Source: Nitratireductor pacificus pht-3B (GTDB lineage: Bacteria > Pseudomonadota > Alphaproteobacteria > Rhizobiales > Rhizobiaceae). From it: DNA of 64,000 nucleotides. Under the pieces are notes generated by a model. The model saw only the letters and a program-made list of their open reading frames with translations, had not been told where the DNA came from and made no database searches. Positions 8,596-18,233 of the stretch are shown piece by piece (position 1 is the first letter of the stretch; each line of letters opens with the position of its first letter). The stretch is from contig NZ_AMRM01000020.1 in the NCBI RefSeq assembly GCF_000300335.1, positions 39,316 through 103,315 of the forward strand, written 5' to 3'. The position numbers and the translations under genes were made by a program.

Positions 8596-9056
8596 TCCAC
8601 CGCAACCGAGGTTCGAAATGCGCAGCGGACAACACTCCCGATTGCCGCGACAATCCAACGCGAGACGCTTCCGCGACCGGGAGACGACTTGCCTCTACAG
8701 GCGCGCGGCAGCGCCATGGCGACACATTGTTCGACAATCAATTGCAGATGAATGGTCGGCAAACTTGGAGATTGCTTGGCCGGCTACGACCGACCATTCT
8801 TTCCGCCGAGACGTTCATGTCGCCGCACGGACCAACTGCATTCTTGCGTCGCCGTGGGCCGGTCGACCGGAAACCCAGCTACGCTTCACTGCCCTGATGA
8901 GATCGGATCGGGAGTTCGTGACATGTGAACCTGACCGCCAGCCGGTTCGCCGTTTCACCGACCCACGGGAGCCGCATGATCATTGCCATCCCGGGCAACC
9001 GGACTCTTGTTTCACTGCATTCCAGAAAGCCGCCGGTGACCCGGCACGAGGTCATG
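8596..9056. other. Non-coding stretch before the XRE regulator
   Basis: About 460 bp. Open frames exist on both strands but none shows a family signature or a good start, and codon use does not favour one. Part of it could be an N-terminal extension of the XRE gene (an in-frame ATG occurs at 8925), but the HTH domain aligns with the later start. I see no repeat or RNA gene. Confidence 0.45.
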
Positions 9057-9896
9057 ATGAGCTTGCCTGAACTCCTTCGCCATACGCGCAAGTCCAGCGG
9101 GCTAAGCCAGCTGGAACTCGCTCTGGAGCTCGGCGTTTCGCAGCGGCATGTCAGCTTTCTCGAATGCGGTAAGGCTCTGCCGAGCAGGGATCTCCTGCTC
9201 GCCTGGATGGCCAAGGTGGAGGCATCCCTGTCAATCTGCAACGCCGCCCTTCTGCGTGTGGGCTACAGCCGAACCGGTGCGTTCAGGCAGGGGACGGACG
9301 ACCCGTCCCGCACCAAGACACCCCTGCGGGATTTGCTGACCGCACATCATCCCTTCCCCGGTCTTGTATTCGATGCCGACTGGATCACCGTCGATATCAA
9401 TCGCGGGGGTCGATGGTTGTGTTCGGTCCTGCTCCCGGAATTCATGGCGACCATCGAAGCCAACAACAAAGGAGTTGATATGATCGCCGCCCTTGCCCAT
9501 CCGGGCGGCCTTCTCTCCCGCATGCGGAACCCCGAACTGGCAGGTTATTCACTGTTGCGGCAATTGCAGGTCGAACAATGGGTGCACCCATCGCTCAAGC
9601 CCCGTGTGGATGCGCTTGCCGAGGCATTGGCAAACAGATTTGGCCCCTTGCCGCCCGACCAGGCGAGCGACAGGATCGAGCCCCACCTCAATCTGGTGTT
9701 CGACACGCCCTACGGAGTTTTGTCCTTCCTGACCGTTCAAAGCGTCCACGGCTTGCCGCAGGATATCACCGTTGCGTCGCTGCGAACGGAGCTCTGGGTT
9801 CCGACCGACCAGTTCACTCGCGACGTGATGGCTCAGCAGATCAACAGGCTGGTGCCCCGCTCCGGCCTGATGCCGGTTTCGCGTACGGGAACGTAA
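9057..9896 (+). CDS. XRE-family regulator with MmyB-like ligand-binding domain
   Basis: Protein of about 279 aa. The N-terminal helix-turn-helix (residues about 5-60: LPELLRHTRKSSGLSQLELA followed by LELGVSQRHVSFLECGK) is followed by a C-terminal MmyB-like ligand-binding domain with FPGLVFDADW, NRGGRWL and HLNLVFDTPYGVLSFLTVQS. Homologues usually sit divergently next to short-chain dehydrogenases or similar enzymes that they control; none is adjacent here. Starts at 9054 and 9057 are consecutive ATGs, with a weak GAGG upstream. The effector is unknown. Confidence 0.85.
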   Translation: MSLPELLRHTRKSSGLSQLELALELGVSQRHVSFLECGKALPSRDLLLAWMAKVEASLSICNAALLRVGYSRTGAFRQGTDDPSRTKTPLRDLLTAHHPFPGLVFDADWITVDINRGGRWLCSVLLPEFMATIEANNKGVDMIAALAHPGGLLSRMRNPELAGYSLLRQLQVEQWVHPSLKPRVDALAEALANRFGPLPPDQASDRIEPHLNLVFDTPYGVLSFLTVQSVHGLPQDITVASLRTELWVPTDQFTRDVMAQQINRLVPRSGLMPVSRTGT

Positions 9897-9969
9897 GGTG
9901 CTTGGCGGAGCCGAAGTACCGAGATGGGGAAACGGGAGCACGGGAAATACGCTGGATTCTTTTTCTGTC

Positions 9970-10013
9970 GCATGTCGTTGTCCCGAAACGGTTTCCACTT
10001 TCGGGCGACATGC
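9970..10013. repeat. Palindromic repeat/terminator between convergent genes
   Basis: GCATGTCG (9970-9977) pairs with CGACATGC (10006-10013), and TCCCGAAA (9981-9988) pairs with TTTCGGG (9999-10005). This forms a long interrupted hairpin centred between two converging genes. Elements of this kind are dispersed in rhizobial genomes, and here it may serve as a bidirectional terminator. The match to a repeat family is from memory of such elements, not from a search. Confidence 0.6.
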
Positions 10014-10014
10014 T

Positions 10015-10824
10015 TTAGCCGGACATGGAGCCGAGAGCCTTCGCCTTGGCCTGGACCGAGTTCTTCGTGCGGATCGACTTGGCGCGGGAAAGAAGCGCAG
10101 TCACCTCCTCGGTGGAAAGCCCGATCGGCGGCGAAGACTTGACCTTTTCCGACTGGCCGAGCAGGCCGTAAGCCAGCACCGCGTTGCGCTTGTGGTGAAG
10201 CTGCGCGTCGGGGGAGTTCAGCACCCCCTCGATGCGCGACACAGCCGTCGCGTCACTGCCTTCGAGGGCGGCTGCGAGAGCCATGTTGGTCTGGATGTCG
10301 AGGTCGCCAGGCGCCAAGGCCAGGGCGTGCTTCAATGTGCCCTGCGCGGCACCCGTTTCCCCGGCGAAGATCTGCGCCACCGCCAAACGGTTGTAGGCCT
10401 TGCTGGTGTTGACGATGGGTGCGGCCCGACTCAGCGCTCGGATACCCGCCGGCAGATCGCCGGTATCGATCATCGCCGAACCCAGCCCCATCATGGCCGG
10501 CCCATTGTCGGGCGCTTCGGACAGTGCCGCGTGATAGGCGGCGATCGCTTCGTCAGCGTAGCCGGCACGCATCAAGGCTTCGCCGGCTTTCACAAAGGTC
10601 GAAGGCTTGGCGTCCGGCAAGGCGATCGCCCGCCGGTACAGCACGATCGCCGTTTCCTCCTCGCCGCGCGCCTCGATATCGGTGGCCAGCCTGACCAGCC
10701 GGTCGGACTGCGTGACCGCCATATCGACCTCCGCCTTCTTCGCGTAGGCATCGGCCTGCATGGTTTCACAGCCGGGAAACACCAGCAGACTTATGACGGG
10801 CAAGAAAATAATGCGCAGCCGCAT
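10015..10824 (-). CDS. TPR lipoprotein (TadD-like)
   Basis: This 269-aa protein has a lipoprotein signal (ISLLVFPGC lipobox, Cys at about residue 19) and at least four degenerate tetratricopeptide repeats, e.g. AGEALMRAGYADEAIAAYHA, MIDTGDLPAGIRALSRAAP and MALAAALEGSDATAVSRIEG. TadD-type lipoproteins assist assembly of Tad pili or other envelope machines, and rhizobial T3SS loci carry TPR proteins as well. No tad genes are visible, so a link to the T3SS at 0-3.4 kb is a guess based on proximity. ATG 10824 starts directly at the signal peptide. Confidence 0.75.
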   Translation of the reverse strand: MRLRIIFLPVISLLVFPGCETMQADAYAKKAEVDMAVTQSDRLVRLATDIEARGEEETAIVLYRRAIALPDAKPSTFVKAGEALMRAGYADEAIAAYHAALSEAPDNGPAMMGLGSAMIDTGDLPAGIRALSRAAPIVNTSKAYNRLAVAQIFAGETGAAQGTLKHALALAPGDLDIQTNMALAAALEGSDATAVSRIEGVLNSPDAQLHHKRNAVLAYGLLGQSEKVKSSPPIGLSTEEVTALLSRAKSIRTKNSVQAKAKALGSMSG

Positions 10825-11009
10825 GGCCTGTCTCTCTGAAACTTAGCCTACCGTGCGATTTATGACAGCCATTCCTGACGAGCACAAGTTTGTGAGAAAA
10901 CATAATGCACCTTGTTGCCCATCTTTTCTATGGATCATAGCGCCATTTCGGAGATCACAGCCCTAGACGTGATGACTGTGATTCTTCCGAGAAGACACAA
11001 GACACACCA

Positions 11010-11370
11010 GGATGAGCGACGAGAAGAAGCTCTCTGCGACGGCATCGTCATCGCAGTTGTCGCGTCAGCTCATCGAGTGCTCGAGATTGTGCCCTCTGAT
11101 GAATGCAGTCTGCGGGTGAACTGCGAGCTCGGATCCGAAAGTCAGCATCTGTTGCTTCGGTTTGCACCGCCATACGACCATGTGCAGCGCCTGCAGCACG
11201 ACATCGGTGGCTTGCCGGCTCTGCATCACCCCCACCACCCGGTGGGGATATAGGTCGGTCACGACAACCAGATTGGCAAAGCTTTCCAGGCTGCGGATGT
11301 AGGTGATGTCTGGCACGCAGGCAGAGTCTTGTGCGGCCATGTCTAACTCACGATCCAAAGTGTTATCGAC
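11010..11370 (-). pseudogene. Decayed IS3-family transposase (OrfB fragment)
   Basis: Minus-strand reading gives LDRELDMAAQDSACVPDITY then IRSLESFANLVVVTDLY and RRVVG-like PHRVVG, then VVLQALHMVVW, all typical of the IS3 integrase core up to the second Asp region. After a stop and shift, the catalytic-Glu block DDDAVAESFFSSL is still readable near 11011-11061. The HSDQGSQ block is damaged. N-terminal parts and OrfA are missing, so this is an inactive remnant. Confidence 0.75.
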
Positions 11371-11537
11371 CGCCGGATATGGTTTGCCACCATCTCGGCC
11401 CGGCCGGCACCTTCTGCCGCCTGAGCCCGACACCCCGGAAGTTCCGGTTCGGGGCGATCCAAAGTCGGGGTGCACGTCAGCCTTGCAGCAGGGCTCAAGG
11501 GTTTTTGCACAATCTGGGGGGAGCAGGTCAAATCCAA

Positions 11538-12911
11538 TTAGAAGCCAGTATGGTCCTCGACAGACCTTCCAATCTCGGCACTGAGCCCGACCATTCGCAG
11601 CAACACCGATCCTCCAGCGTGCAATACGAAAGCAATTGCGATGGCGTTGATCGGCGTGATGCCGAAGCCCAGGGACCCGCCGAGGAAGCCGCCGGCGAGG
11701 ACCGAGGCCACGGCCAGCCAGTTGATGCCTGCATGCTGCGCGCCCGGACCGAACTTATAATCACGCTGCTCCAGAACGCGCTTCACGATCCAGTGGTCGG
11801 CGATCACCACGCCGGCGATGGGCGGCACATAGCTGCTCAGGAAGTTGAGATAGGGGACGAAGTAGTTCTCCACCCCCGACAAGGCGATCAGTACGCCGAC
11901 GACGCCCATGGCGATGCAGAGGACCGATTTGGGCAAGCGAACAACGTTGGCCAGCCCGAGCGCTCCTGAATAGAGATTGTTGTCGTTGGTGGTCCATTGC
12001 GCGAAGAGCAGGATCAGGAAAGCGAAGAACCCCATGCCGACCGCCGCCATCGCGGCGGGTAGATTTCCTGCGGCGGTGCCGGCCGATGCGGTGATCGCCG
12101 CCCCCGCGAGAACCGCGAGGACGCCGCCGAGGAAATAACCGCCGCACGTCGCAAGCGCCCCAACGGAAGCCGTGCGGGCATAGCGCGTCAGGTCGGGAAA
12201 GATGACGGCCCCCAGCGCGGCATTGCCGACGACGATGGAGACCCCCTCGAACAGGCTCATGGTCGCTTCCAGCGGAGTAGCCTGCGTGGCCGCCCCCAGG
12301 GACACCCACAGGCCCCACGCTGACAGGGCGACGATCAGGGGCACCGCGAACATGCTCAATGCGGAGAGAGCCCGATAGCCGATGAACGCGGTCAGGATCA
12401 TCAGCGACCCGCCCCACACGACGGCGGGCTGATAGGAGGCGAGCCAGGCGTCCGGGAACATGGTCGCCAGTGTCTGGGCGAAGAAGGCGATCTGCCATCC
12501 GAACCAGCCGATCCCCAACGTGAGCGCGAACACGATGCCGAGCAGCGAAGAGCCGACCCGTCCGAACGCCTCGCGCGCGAGCACGGTCGTCGAAACGCCG
12601 TAGCGCGCGCCGAGCCAGCCCATGAAGGCGCCGTAGGCGACGAGAATGCCCATGCCGAGAATGGTCGCGTTGACGACCATGGCGAACGGCATCCCCTGCG
12701 CCAGCACGCTGCCGGTCCAGAGCGTCGACATGGCGATCACCCAAGCGCCCGTGGTCACACTGACGTTCAGAAACGGCTTCCGTTCGGCTTCAGGGACCGG
12801 TCGAATGGCGTAGTCCTGGGTCAGGAACATCGGCGCCGCACTCTCAGTCGGCGCCGGTCTCCTCATCGACCGGCCCTTTCCATCCGCTTCCTTATCGCTT
12901 GCATCTGTCAT
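11538..12911 (-). CDS. NCS1-family permease (CodB/Mhp1-like)
   Basis: This 457-aa integral membrane protein with about 12 hydrophobic segments belongs to the nucleobase-cation-symport-1 family, which imports cytosine, allantoin, hydantoins and related compounds with Na+ or H+. Recognisable family stretches include GMGILVAYGAFMGWLGARYG, GIGWFGWQIAFFAQ, FPDLTRYARTASVGA and QWTTNDNNLYS. GTG 12917 is also possible, but ATG 12911 is 5 bp from GGAGG and is preferred. It follows the hyuB gene by 32 bp, so it is probably the last gene of the hyu operon and brings in its substrate. Confidence 0.88.
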   Translation of the reverse strand: MTDASDKEADGKGRSMRRPAPTESAAPMFLTQDYAIRPVPEAERKPFLNVSVTTGAWVIAMSTLWTGSVLAQGMPFAMVVNATILGMGILVAYGAFMGWLGARYGVSTTVLAREAFGRVGSSLLGIVFALTLGIGWFGWQIAFFAQTLATMFPDAWLASYQPAVVWGGSLMILTAFIGYRALSALSMFAVPLIVALSAWGLWVSLGAATQATPLEATMSLFEGVSIVVGNAALGAVIFPDLTRYARTASVGALATCGGYFLGGVLAVLAGAAITASAGTAAGNLPAAMAAVGMGFFAFLILLFAQWTTNDNNLYSGALGLANVVRLPKSVLCIAMGVVGVLIALSGVENYFVPYLNFLSSYVPPIAGVVIADHWIVKRVLEQRDYKFGPGAQHAGINWLAVASVLAGGFLGGSLGFGITPINAIAIAFVLHAGGSVLLRMVGLSAEIGRSVEDHTGF

Positions 12912-12943
12912 GGTCACCTCCCGTTTGATTTGAATATGCGGCT

Positions 12944-14695
12944 TTATTCTTGTCCGTGCGCGGGCCGCCGATCACCGCGCAGTTCAGTCGTCCTTTGCTG
13001 TTCGACGGTCAGCGTTCTTTCGTCGATGGCGACGCCGTAGACCTCCTCGGCGGCGGCGATCGAGACGTAGCCGTTGGAGACGTCGGCAAGAACCGATGCC
13101 GGGGGCCGCTCGTGCGGCGCGCCCCAGCCGCCGCCGCCGCCGCGCAGGAATTCGATCGTGCTGTCGCGGGCGAGCCGGTGGTTGTAGACCACTTCGGTCA
13201 CGTCCAGGCGAACGCCTTCGGAGGTCAGGGCCAGCGCATTGGGCGGGCCGTCGTTTCCGCCGCAGAATCCGCGCGTCGGATGGCGGACGCCTGCCAGCAT
13301 CGCATTGGTGATGTTGCTCGCCAGAAAGCGGATGCGCGTCCCCACGCCGGGCGCGCCGCGCCACAGGCCGGCGCCTTCCGTGTCGGTCACATATTCATGG
13401 CGCTCGATGCGCATCGGATACTGCATCTCGTTCATCTCGATGGAGGGCAGGATCACTCCGGTCATGAGCGGCGGATAGAGGCCCCACCCGTCCGTTCCGT
13501 AGGCCGCGCCGGCGCCGCCCGTATAGCCGTGGAAGTTGAGGCTGATCCACGGCTTGCCGTCCTCGTAGCGGCCGCTCGTATAGGCGAGCGGCAGCTTGTG
13601 GCAGTTCACGCCCACGCGTTGCGGCGCGCATTGCGACAGCGCGAGCAGCGCCACCTCCGCGATCTCCGCGCCGCAGATGCAGGTGCAGTTGCCGACCGGC
13701 TTCGGCCATCGGGGATTCACCACCGTGCCCTCGGGCGCCACGACGCGAACCGGATTGATGTAACCCTCGTTGATCGGCACATCCTCGTCGATGCACGAGG
13801 CGATAGCGACGAAGACGAAGGACAGGGTGTTGGCGAGCGTCGAGTTGACGAAGCCGTCGACCTGCGGCGCCGAGCCGGTGAAATCGAAGGTGATGTCCGA
13901 CCCGCGCACGCGCGCCGTGCAGCAGATCCTGATATCGTGCGCGCCCTGGTAGTCGTGGTCGATGAAGGTTTCGGCGTGATAGTCGCCATCCGGCCAGGAA
14001 CCGATCTCGGCCCGCACACGGCGCTCGGTATAGGCGACATTGTGACCGATCGAGGCGCGGACATCGGCGAGCCCGAAACGCTCGATCACCCGCTCGATGC
14101 CGCGCGCCGCGGTCAGGCAGGCACCGCGCATCGCGTCGAGGTCCCCCTTCAGCCAGGTTTCCACCCGGTTGTTGGCGAGGATGAGATCGAACACGTCGGT
14201 CCTGCGCTCGCCCTTTTCGTAGAGCTTCAGCGGCGGGACCACGACGCCGTCCTGCCAGATGTCGCGCGCGGCGGGGTTGTATCCGCCGGCGACCGGGCCG
14301 CCGCTGTCGGCGAAATGCGCCCGAACGACCGGGAAGAAGACGGGCTTCCTGTCGGCGAACACCGGCATGATCACCACGTGATCGGGAATGTGGGTGCCGC
14401 CATGGCCGGGATCGGAGGCCAGGATGATGTCGCCCGGATGCAGGTCGTTCTTGAACACGTCCAGCGCCGCCTGCACCGCAGAACAGATGGCGTAGAGATG
14501 CAGCGTGCAACCCGGCGCCTGCGCGATCAGCCGCGCCTTGCCCTCGTGCAGGTCGAAGATCCCCGTGGTGAAATCGTGCGCTTCGTTGAAGATCGGCGAG
14601 CGCGCGGTGCGCGTCACGGTGGCGCTCATCTCCTCGGCGGCGGTGTCGAAGGCGCCGGCCACCACGCGGGCGCGGATCATCTCATCGGATTGCAT
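12944..14695 (-). CDS. hyuB: HyuB-type hydantoinase/oxoprolinase B subunit
   Basis: This 583-aa protein has the full length of the hydantoinase B/oxoprolinase family. Signatures are PGDIILASDPGHGGTHIPDH, HFADSGGPVAGGYNP, the glycine-rich FLRGGGGGWGAP near the C-terminus and EGAGLWRGAPG. HyuB subunits act with an ATP-dependent HyuA partner to open cyclic amides (N-methylhydantoin, 5-oxoproline, caprolactam) or to carboxylate ketones. The start at 14695 overlaps the end of a second HyuB-like gene by 14 bp. The substrate is not readable; the adjacent NCS1 permease favours a small N-heterocycle. Confidence 0.9.
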   Translation of the reverse strand: MQSDEMIRARVVAGAFDTAAEEMSATVTRTARSPIFNEAHDFTTGIFDLHEGKARLIAQAPGCTLHLYAICSAVQAALDVFKNDLHPGDIILASDPGHGGTHIPDHVVIMPVFADRKPVFFPVVRAHFADSGGPVAGGYNPAARDIWQDGVVVPPLKLYEKGERRTDVFDLILANNRVETWLKGDLDAMRGACLTAARGIERVIERFGLADVRASIGHNVAYTERRVRAEIGSWPDGDYHAETFIDHDYQGAHDIRICCTARVRGSDITFDFTGSAPQVDGFVNSTLANTLSFVFVAIASCIDEDVPINEGYINPVRVVAPEGTVVNPRWPKPVGNCTCICGAEIAEVALLALSQCAPQRVGVNCHKLPLAYTSGRYEDGKPWISLNFHGYTGGAGAAYGTDGWGLYPPLMTGVILPSIEMNEMQYPMRIERHEYVTDTEGAGLWRGAPGVGTRIRFLASNITNAMLAGVRHPTRGFCGGNDGPPNALALTSEGVRLDVTEVVYNHRLARDSTIEFLRGGGGGWGAPHERPPASVLADVSNGYVSIAAAEEVYGVAIDERTLTVEQQRTTELRGDRRPAHGQE

Positions 14696-16145
14696 GGGAC
14701 CCTCCAGTTTCGCGTCGCGCATAGGAAAAACTGACCACCGCGCCAGCCTCGAGATCGAGGACGTTGGAACGGTCGCGGACCAGCGGACGGCGCTGGCGAA
14801 CGGCCGGCCGGTTGTCGTCGCCCGTGGGCGGCAGGATCGCTTCGAACCCCTCGCGGGCCACCTCGACCTCAGCCAGGATGTTGCCTTCTCCGTCGAACTG
14901 ACGCGCGAGAAGGCGGAACGCGCCCGCGGTTTCGAGCTCTTCCGCCGACGGCAGCATCCGCAGGCCGTCGAGCGGGTCGCTTCCCGCCAGCCCCTCGGCC
15001 GGGCGATAGGCCGGCGAAAGCAGGATCGGTTCGCTCTGCGCCGCGGACCCGACCGCCTCGAACACCACCATCGCCGGCGCCGCCGCGGAGAACACGGCGG
15101 CATCGCTTCCGGTCGCCTGCGCCAGGGCGGCCGAGACCAGCGGCGAGACGAGCCGCCAGCCCAGGCTGACCGCCGCCGGATAGGCCGGATTGACGCAGCG
15201 ATCCGCGCTGCAGACGATCTCCACCGCTTCGAGCAGGCCCTCGTTGACGGCGAGTTCCTCGAGTAGCCCGGAGAAGAGCTGCGTCACCACGGCGGCCCGC
15301 GTCGCCGACGGCGTCAGGTTGGCGGAGCCTTCGCTGGTGCGCGAGCTTCCACTGAAATCGATCCTGAGCGTCTGCCCGGCGCGTGCGATCGAGACGGCCA
15401 CCTCGACGGGCGCGAAGCCGTCCTCGCTCAAAGCCGCCCTGCCGGTTCCGCCGGGAGCCGCCATCCTGTCCAGGCTGTGCGCGGCGCGGATGCGCGCATA
15501 GGCGATCCCGTGGTCGGCCGCCCGCACCAGGGCCTCCAGCCCGTGCGTCTCGACGATGGCGTCGATCTTGTCAGCCACGCGGCCCGTGCTCGCGAAGGCG
15601 GCGGCGAGATCGGCGCGCAGGCAGTCCGGCGCGCGCGTGTTGCGCAGGATGTAGCGCATCACGTCCTTCTGCGGATTACCGCCGCGGTTGAGCTTGACCG
15701 GCGTCACGCGCAGGCTTTCCTGCCAGACCTCATGCGCCCCCGGCTGCATCAGGCCCGACACGTCGCCGGCGAGATCGACCGCCGCGAAGCGCACGGCGGC
15801 GAAGAAGGCGATGTCGCCGCCCGCCTGCACCGGCCGCACCACCGTGAGGTGGCCGCCCGAAGTGCCTCCGAAATAGGGGTCGCCGACCAGCAGAATGTCG
15901 CCGTCGGCGATGTTGAAGGAGAAGTAGTCGACGAGGCGGCGCACCGTGTCGCGCACGGCGGCCAACTGGCTCGGCTCGCCCTGCTCCTGCGCCAGCAGAC
16001 GCCCCTCGGCGTCGAGCACCGCGCAGGCATACTGCCCTTCCTGCATCACCAGCGGCGAGCGCGCCATGCGCCGGAACGTCTCCGCGCCTTCGCGGCAGAT
16101 CGCCACCAGCCGGTTCTGCAGGATCTGCGAGGCGAGCGCGGTCAT
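14682..16145 (-). CDS. Second, shorter HyuB-like subunit
   Basis: This 487-aa paralogue of the following hyuB gene belongs to the same domain family: GDILLVGDPYFGGTSGGHLT aligns with the GDIILASDP-HGGTH block, and VKLNRGGNPQKDVM and DFSGSSRTSEG are also typical. It is about 100 aa shorter and lacks the glycine-rich C-terminal GGGGGWG motif. Its ATG overlaps the hyuA stop (ATGA). An A-B-B arrangement suggests a hetero-oligomer with two non-identical B-type chains, as in some multi-subunit carboxylases and caprolactamase-like enzymes; which one is catalytic cannot be decided here. Confidence 0.82.
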   Translation of the reverse strand: MTALASQILQNRLVAICREGAETFRRMARSPLVMQEGQYACAVLDAEGRLLAQEQGEPSQLAAVRDTVRRLVDYFSFNIADGDILLVGDPYFGGTSGGHLTVVRPVQAGGDIAFFAAVRFAAVDLAGDVSGLMQPGAHEVWQESLRVTPVKLNRGGNPQKDVMRYILRNTRAPDCLRADLAAAFASTGRVADKIDAIVETHGLEALVRAADHGIAYARIRAAHSLDRMAAPGGTGRAALSEDGFAPVEVAVSIARAGQTLRIDFSGSSRTSEGSANLTPSATRAAVVTQLFSGLLEELAVNEGLLEAVEIVCSADRCVNPAYPAAVSLGWRLVSPLVSAALAQATGSDAAVFSAAAPAMVVFEAVGSAAQSEPILLSPAYRPAEGLAGSDPLDGLRMLPSAEELETAGAFRLLARQFDGEGNILAEVEVAREGFEAILPPTGDDNRPAVRQRRPLVRDRSNVLDLEAGAVVSFSYARRETGGSHAIR

Positions 16146-18232
16146 TGGGCGCCTCCCGCCTGGCCGTTCTCGATGATGCAGTTGCCGTAGGCGTCGATGA
16201 GCGCTTCCTGCTGGGGGTAGATGATGATCGTGGTGCCCCAGTTCTCGATGGCGGCAGGACCGGTGATGAAATGTCCCGGCCTGAGCTTGTCGCCGTCATA
16301 GACCCTCGTGTCCGCCTGGCCGCCCGCGAACCAGATCGGCCGAACGTTCTTGATGGCCTCGTCGGCGTTCTCGCCGCCGAAGCTGGCGCCGCGCGGGCGC
16401 ACCGTGTCGCGCACGCCCACCACCTCGACCCGCAGCGTCAGAAGCTCGACCGGGTGAGCGACGTCCTTGTGGGCGAAAAGCTGCTCGTGCTGTTCGTGGA
16501 AGGCGCGCACGGTGGCCTCGACGTTCAGGGCCGTGACCCGGCGCGTGCGCGTGCGCAGCGGAACCGTCAATTCATGCACCTCGCCTTCGTAGCGCAGGTC
16601 GAGGCTGCGCTTGAGTTCGAAATCCCGCGTGACGTTCTGGCCGGCGAGCCGTTCTCGCGCCACCGCTTCAAGATCGTCGAAACGGGCATTGATATCGGCA
16701 AGGTCGAGCGTCGCAAGATTGGCGAAGTAGGTGCGCGATTCGCTGACCTTCAGATTCGCGACCGTATCGCCGAGGGCGCAGAAGACCGGGCCTGCGGCCG
16801 GCACGAGGACCGAGGCCATGCCCAACAGCTCCGCCTGCCTGCCGGCGTGGAGCGCGCCCGCGCCGCCCACCGCGACGAGCGCGAAGTCGCGCGGGTCGAG
16901 GCCGCGCCGTGTGGTGACCAGATGGCTGGCGTCCGCCATGTTGTTGTTGACGATCTCGGAGATGGCTTGCGCCGCCTCGATCACGCCGATGCCGAGCGGA
17001 TCTGCGACGTGAAGGCGCACCGCCTCCTTCGCGGCCTCGACGTCCAGCTTCATCTCGCCGCCGAGGAAGAAATCCGGGTTGAGATAGCCGAGGATCAGGT
17101 TGACGTCGGTGGTCGTCGGACGCGTTCCGCCGCGACCGTAGCAGGCAGGCCCCGGCAGGGAACCCGCGCTTTCCGGCCCGACGCGCAGGGCGCCGCCATC
17201 GTCGATCCAGGCGATCGACCCGCCACCCGCGCCGATCGTGTGGATGTCGAGCATGGGAAGGGCGATGCGGTAGCGGGCGAGCCAGCTCTCCGTCGTCATG
17301 CCGGGCGTGAGATTGGTGATGATCGAGATGTCGTAGCTGGTGCCGCCCATGTCGACCGTCATCAGGTTCTTGTAGCCCGACAGCTCGCCGATCATGGCCG
17401 CCGCCGTGACGCCGCCGGCGGGTCCGGACAGAAGCGTTCCAACCGCGTGGCGCGTCGTCTCCGCCGCCGTCAGCATGCCGCCGTTCGATTGCATGATGAA
17501 CAGCTCGCCGGCGAAGCCCTTCGAGCGCAGCTTGTCGTCCAGATGCGAGACATAGGATTTGATCGCCGGCCCGACATAGGCGTTCACCACCGTGGTCGAC
17601 ACGCGCTCGTATTCGCGGATCTCCGGCAGCACCTCGTGCGAGAGGCTGATGTAGAGGCCGGGGCTTTCCTCCTCGATGATCTCGCGGGTGCGCCGTTCAT
17701 GATCGGGGCGAATGAAGCTGAACAGGTAGCAGACCGCGATCGCCTCGACCCCTTCGGCAACGAGGAAGCGGACCGCCTCGCGCACCGCGTCCTCGTTAAG
17801 CGGCGTCAGGACCCCGCCATTGCTGTCGACCCGTTCCGGCACGCCGATGCGCAGCCGCCGCGGGCAGATCGGATGGGGCGCCTGAAGACGCGGGTTGAAG
17901 GTGCTCTCCTTGTAGGACCGGCGGAATTCCAGTTCGTCGCGAAAGCCCTCCGTGGTGATCAGGCCGACCTTGACGCCGCGATATTCGAGCAGGGCGTTGG
18001 TGGCGACGGTGGTGCCGTGGACGATGATCGACACCTCCGGCAGCAGGCTTTCGAGGGTCAGCCCCGCGTGGCCGGCGATCTTGCCGATGCCCGCCAGCAC
18101 GCCGTCCGACTGATCCTTGGTCGAAGGCGTCTTCGTCGTATGCAGGTCGCCGTCGGGCCCGCTGAGCACGATGTCGGTGAAGGTTCCCCCGACATCGATG
18201 CCGAGATTCCATTTCTGGTTCGCAGTCGCCAT
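16142..18232 (-). CDS. hyuA: HyuA-type hydantoinase/oxoprolinase A subunit (ATPase)
   Basis: This 696-aa protein belongs to the hydantoinase A/oxoprolinase family. The N-terminal ASKHA-type phosphate-binding loop is clear (GIDVGGTFTDIVL), as is IIVHGTTVATNALLEYRG. The second half starts at MTVDMGGTSYDISII, followed by HTIGAGGGSIAWID and RPTTTDVNLILGYL. It phosphorylates or activates the ring amide using ATP, for opening with the B subunit. Start 18232 lies 1 bp after the osmC-like stop, so translation is probably coupled. The stop overlaps the next gene (ATGA). Confidence 0.92.
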   Translation of the reverse strand: MATANQKWNLGIDVGGTFTDIVLSGPDGDLHTTKTPSTKDQSDGVLAGIGKIAGHAGLTLESLLPEVSIIVHGTTVATNALLEYRGVKVGLITTEGFRDELEFRRSYKESTFNPRLQAPHPICPRRLRIGVPERVDSNGGVLTPLNEDAVREAVRFLVAEGVEAIAVCYLFSFIRPDHERRTREIIEEESPGLYISLSHEVLPEIREYERVSTTVVNAYVGPAIKSYVSHLDDKLRSKGFAGELFIMQSNGGMLTAAETTRHAVGTLLSGPAGGVTAAAMIGELSGYKNLMTVDMGGTSYDISIITNLTPGMTTESWLARYRIALPMLDIHTIGAGGGSIAWIDDGGALRVGPESAGSLPGPACYGRGGTRPTTTDVNLILGYLNPDFFLGGEMKLDVEAAKEAVRLHVADPLGIGVIEAAQAISEIVNNNMADASHLVTTRRGLDPRDFALVAVGGAGALHAGRQAELLGMASVLVPAAGPVFCALGDTVANLKVSESRTYFANLATLDLADINARFDDLEAVARERLAGQNVTRDFELKRSLDLRYEGEVHELTVPLRTRTRRVTALNVEATVRAFHEQHEQLFAHKDVAHPVELLTLRVEVVGVRDTVRPRGASFGGENADEAIKNVRPIWFAGGQADTRVYDGDKLRPGHFITGPAAIENWGTTIIIYPQQEALIDAYGNCIIENGQAGGAQ

Positions 18233-18233
18233 T

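Noticed and set aside
8618..9070. 150-codon open frame on the plus strand before the XRE gene
   Set aside because: Arg/Pro/His-rich composition typical of out-of-frame GC-rich DNA, no start signal, overlaps the XRE start region.
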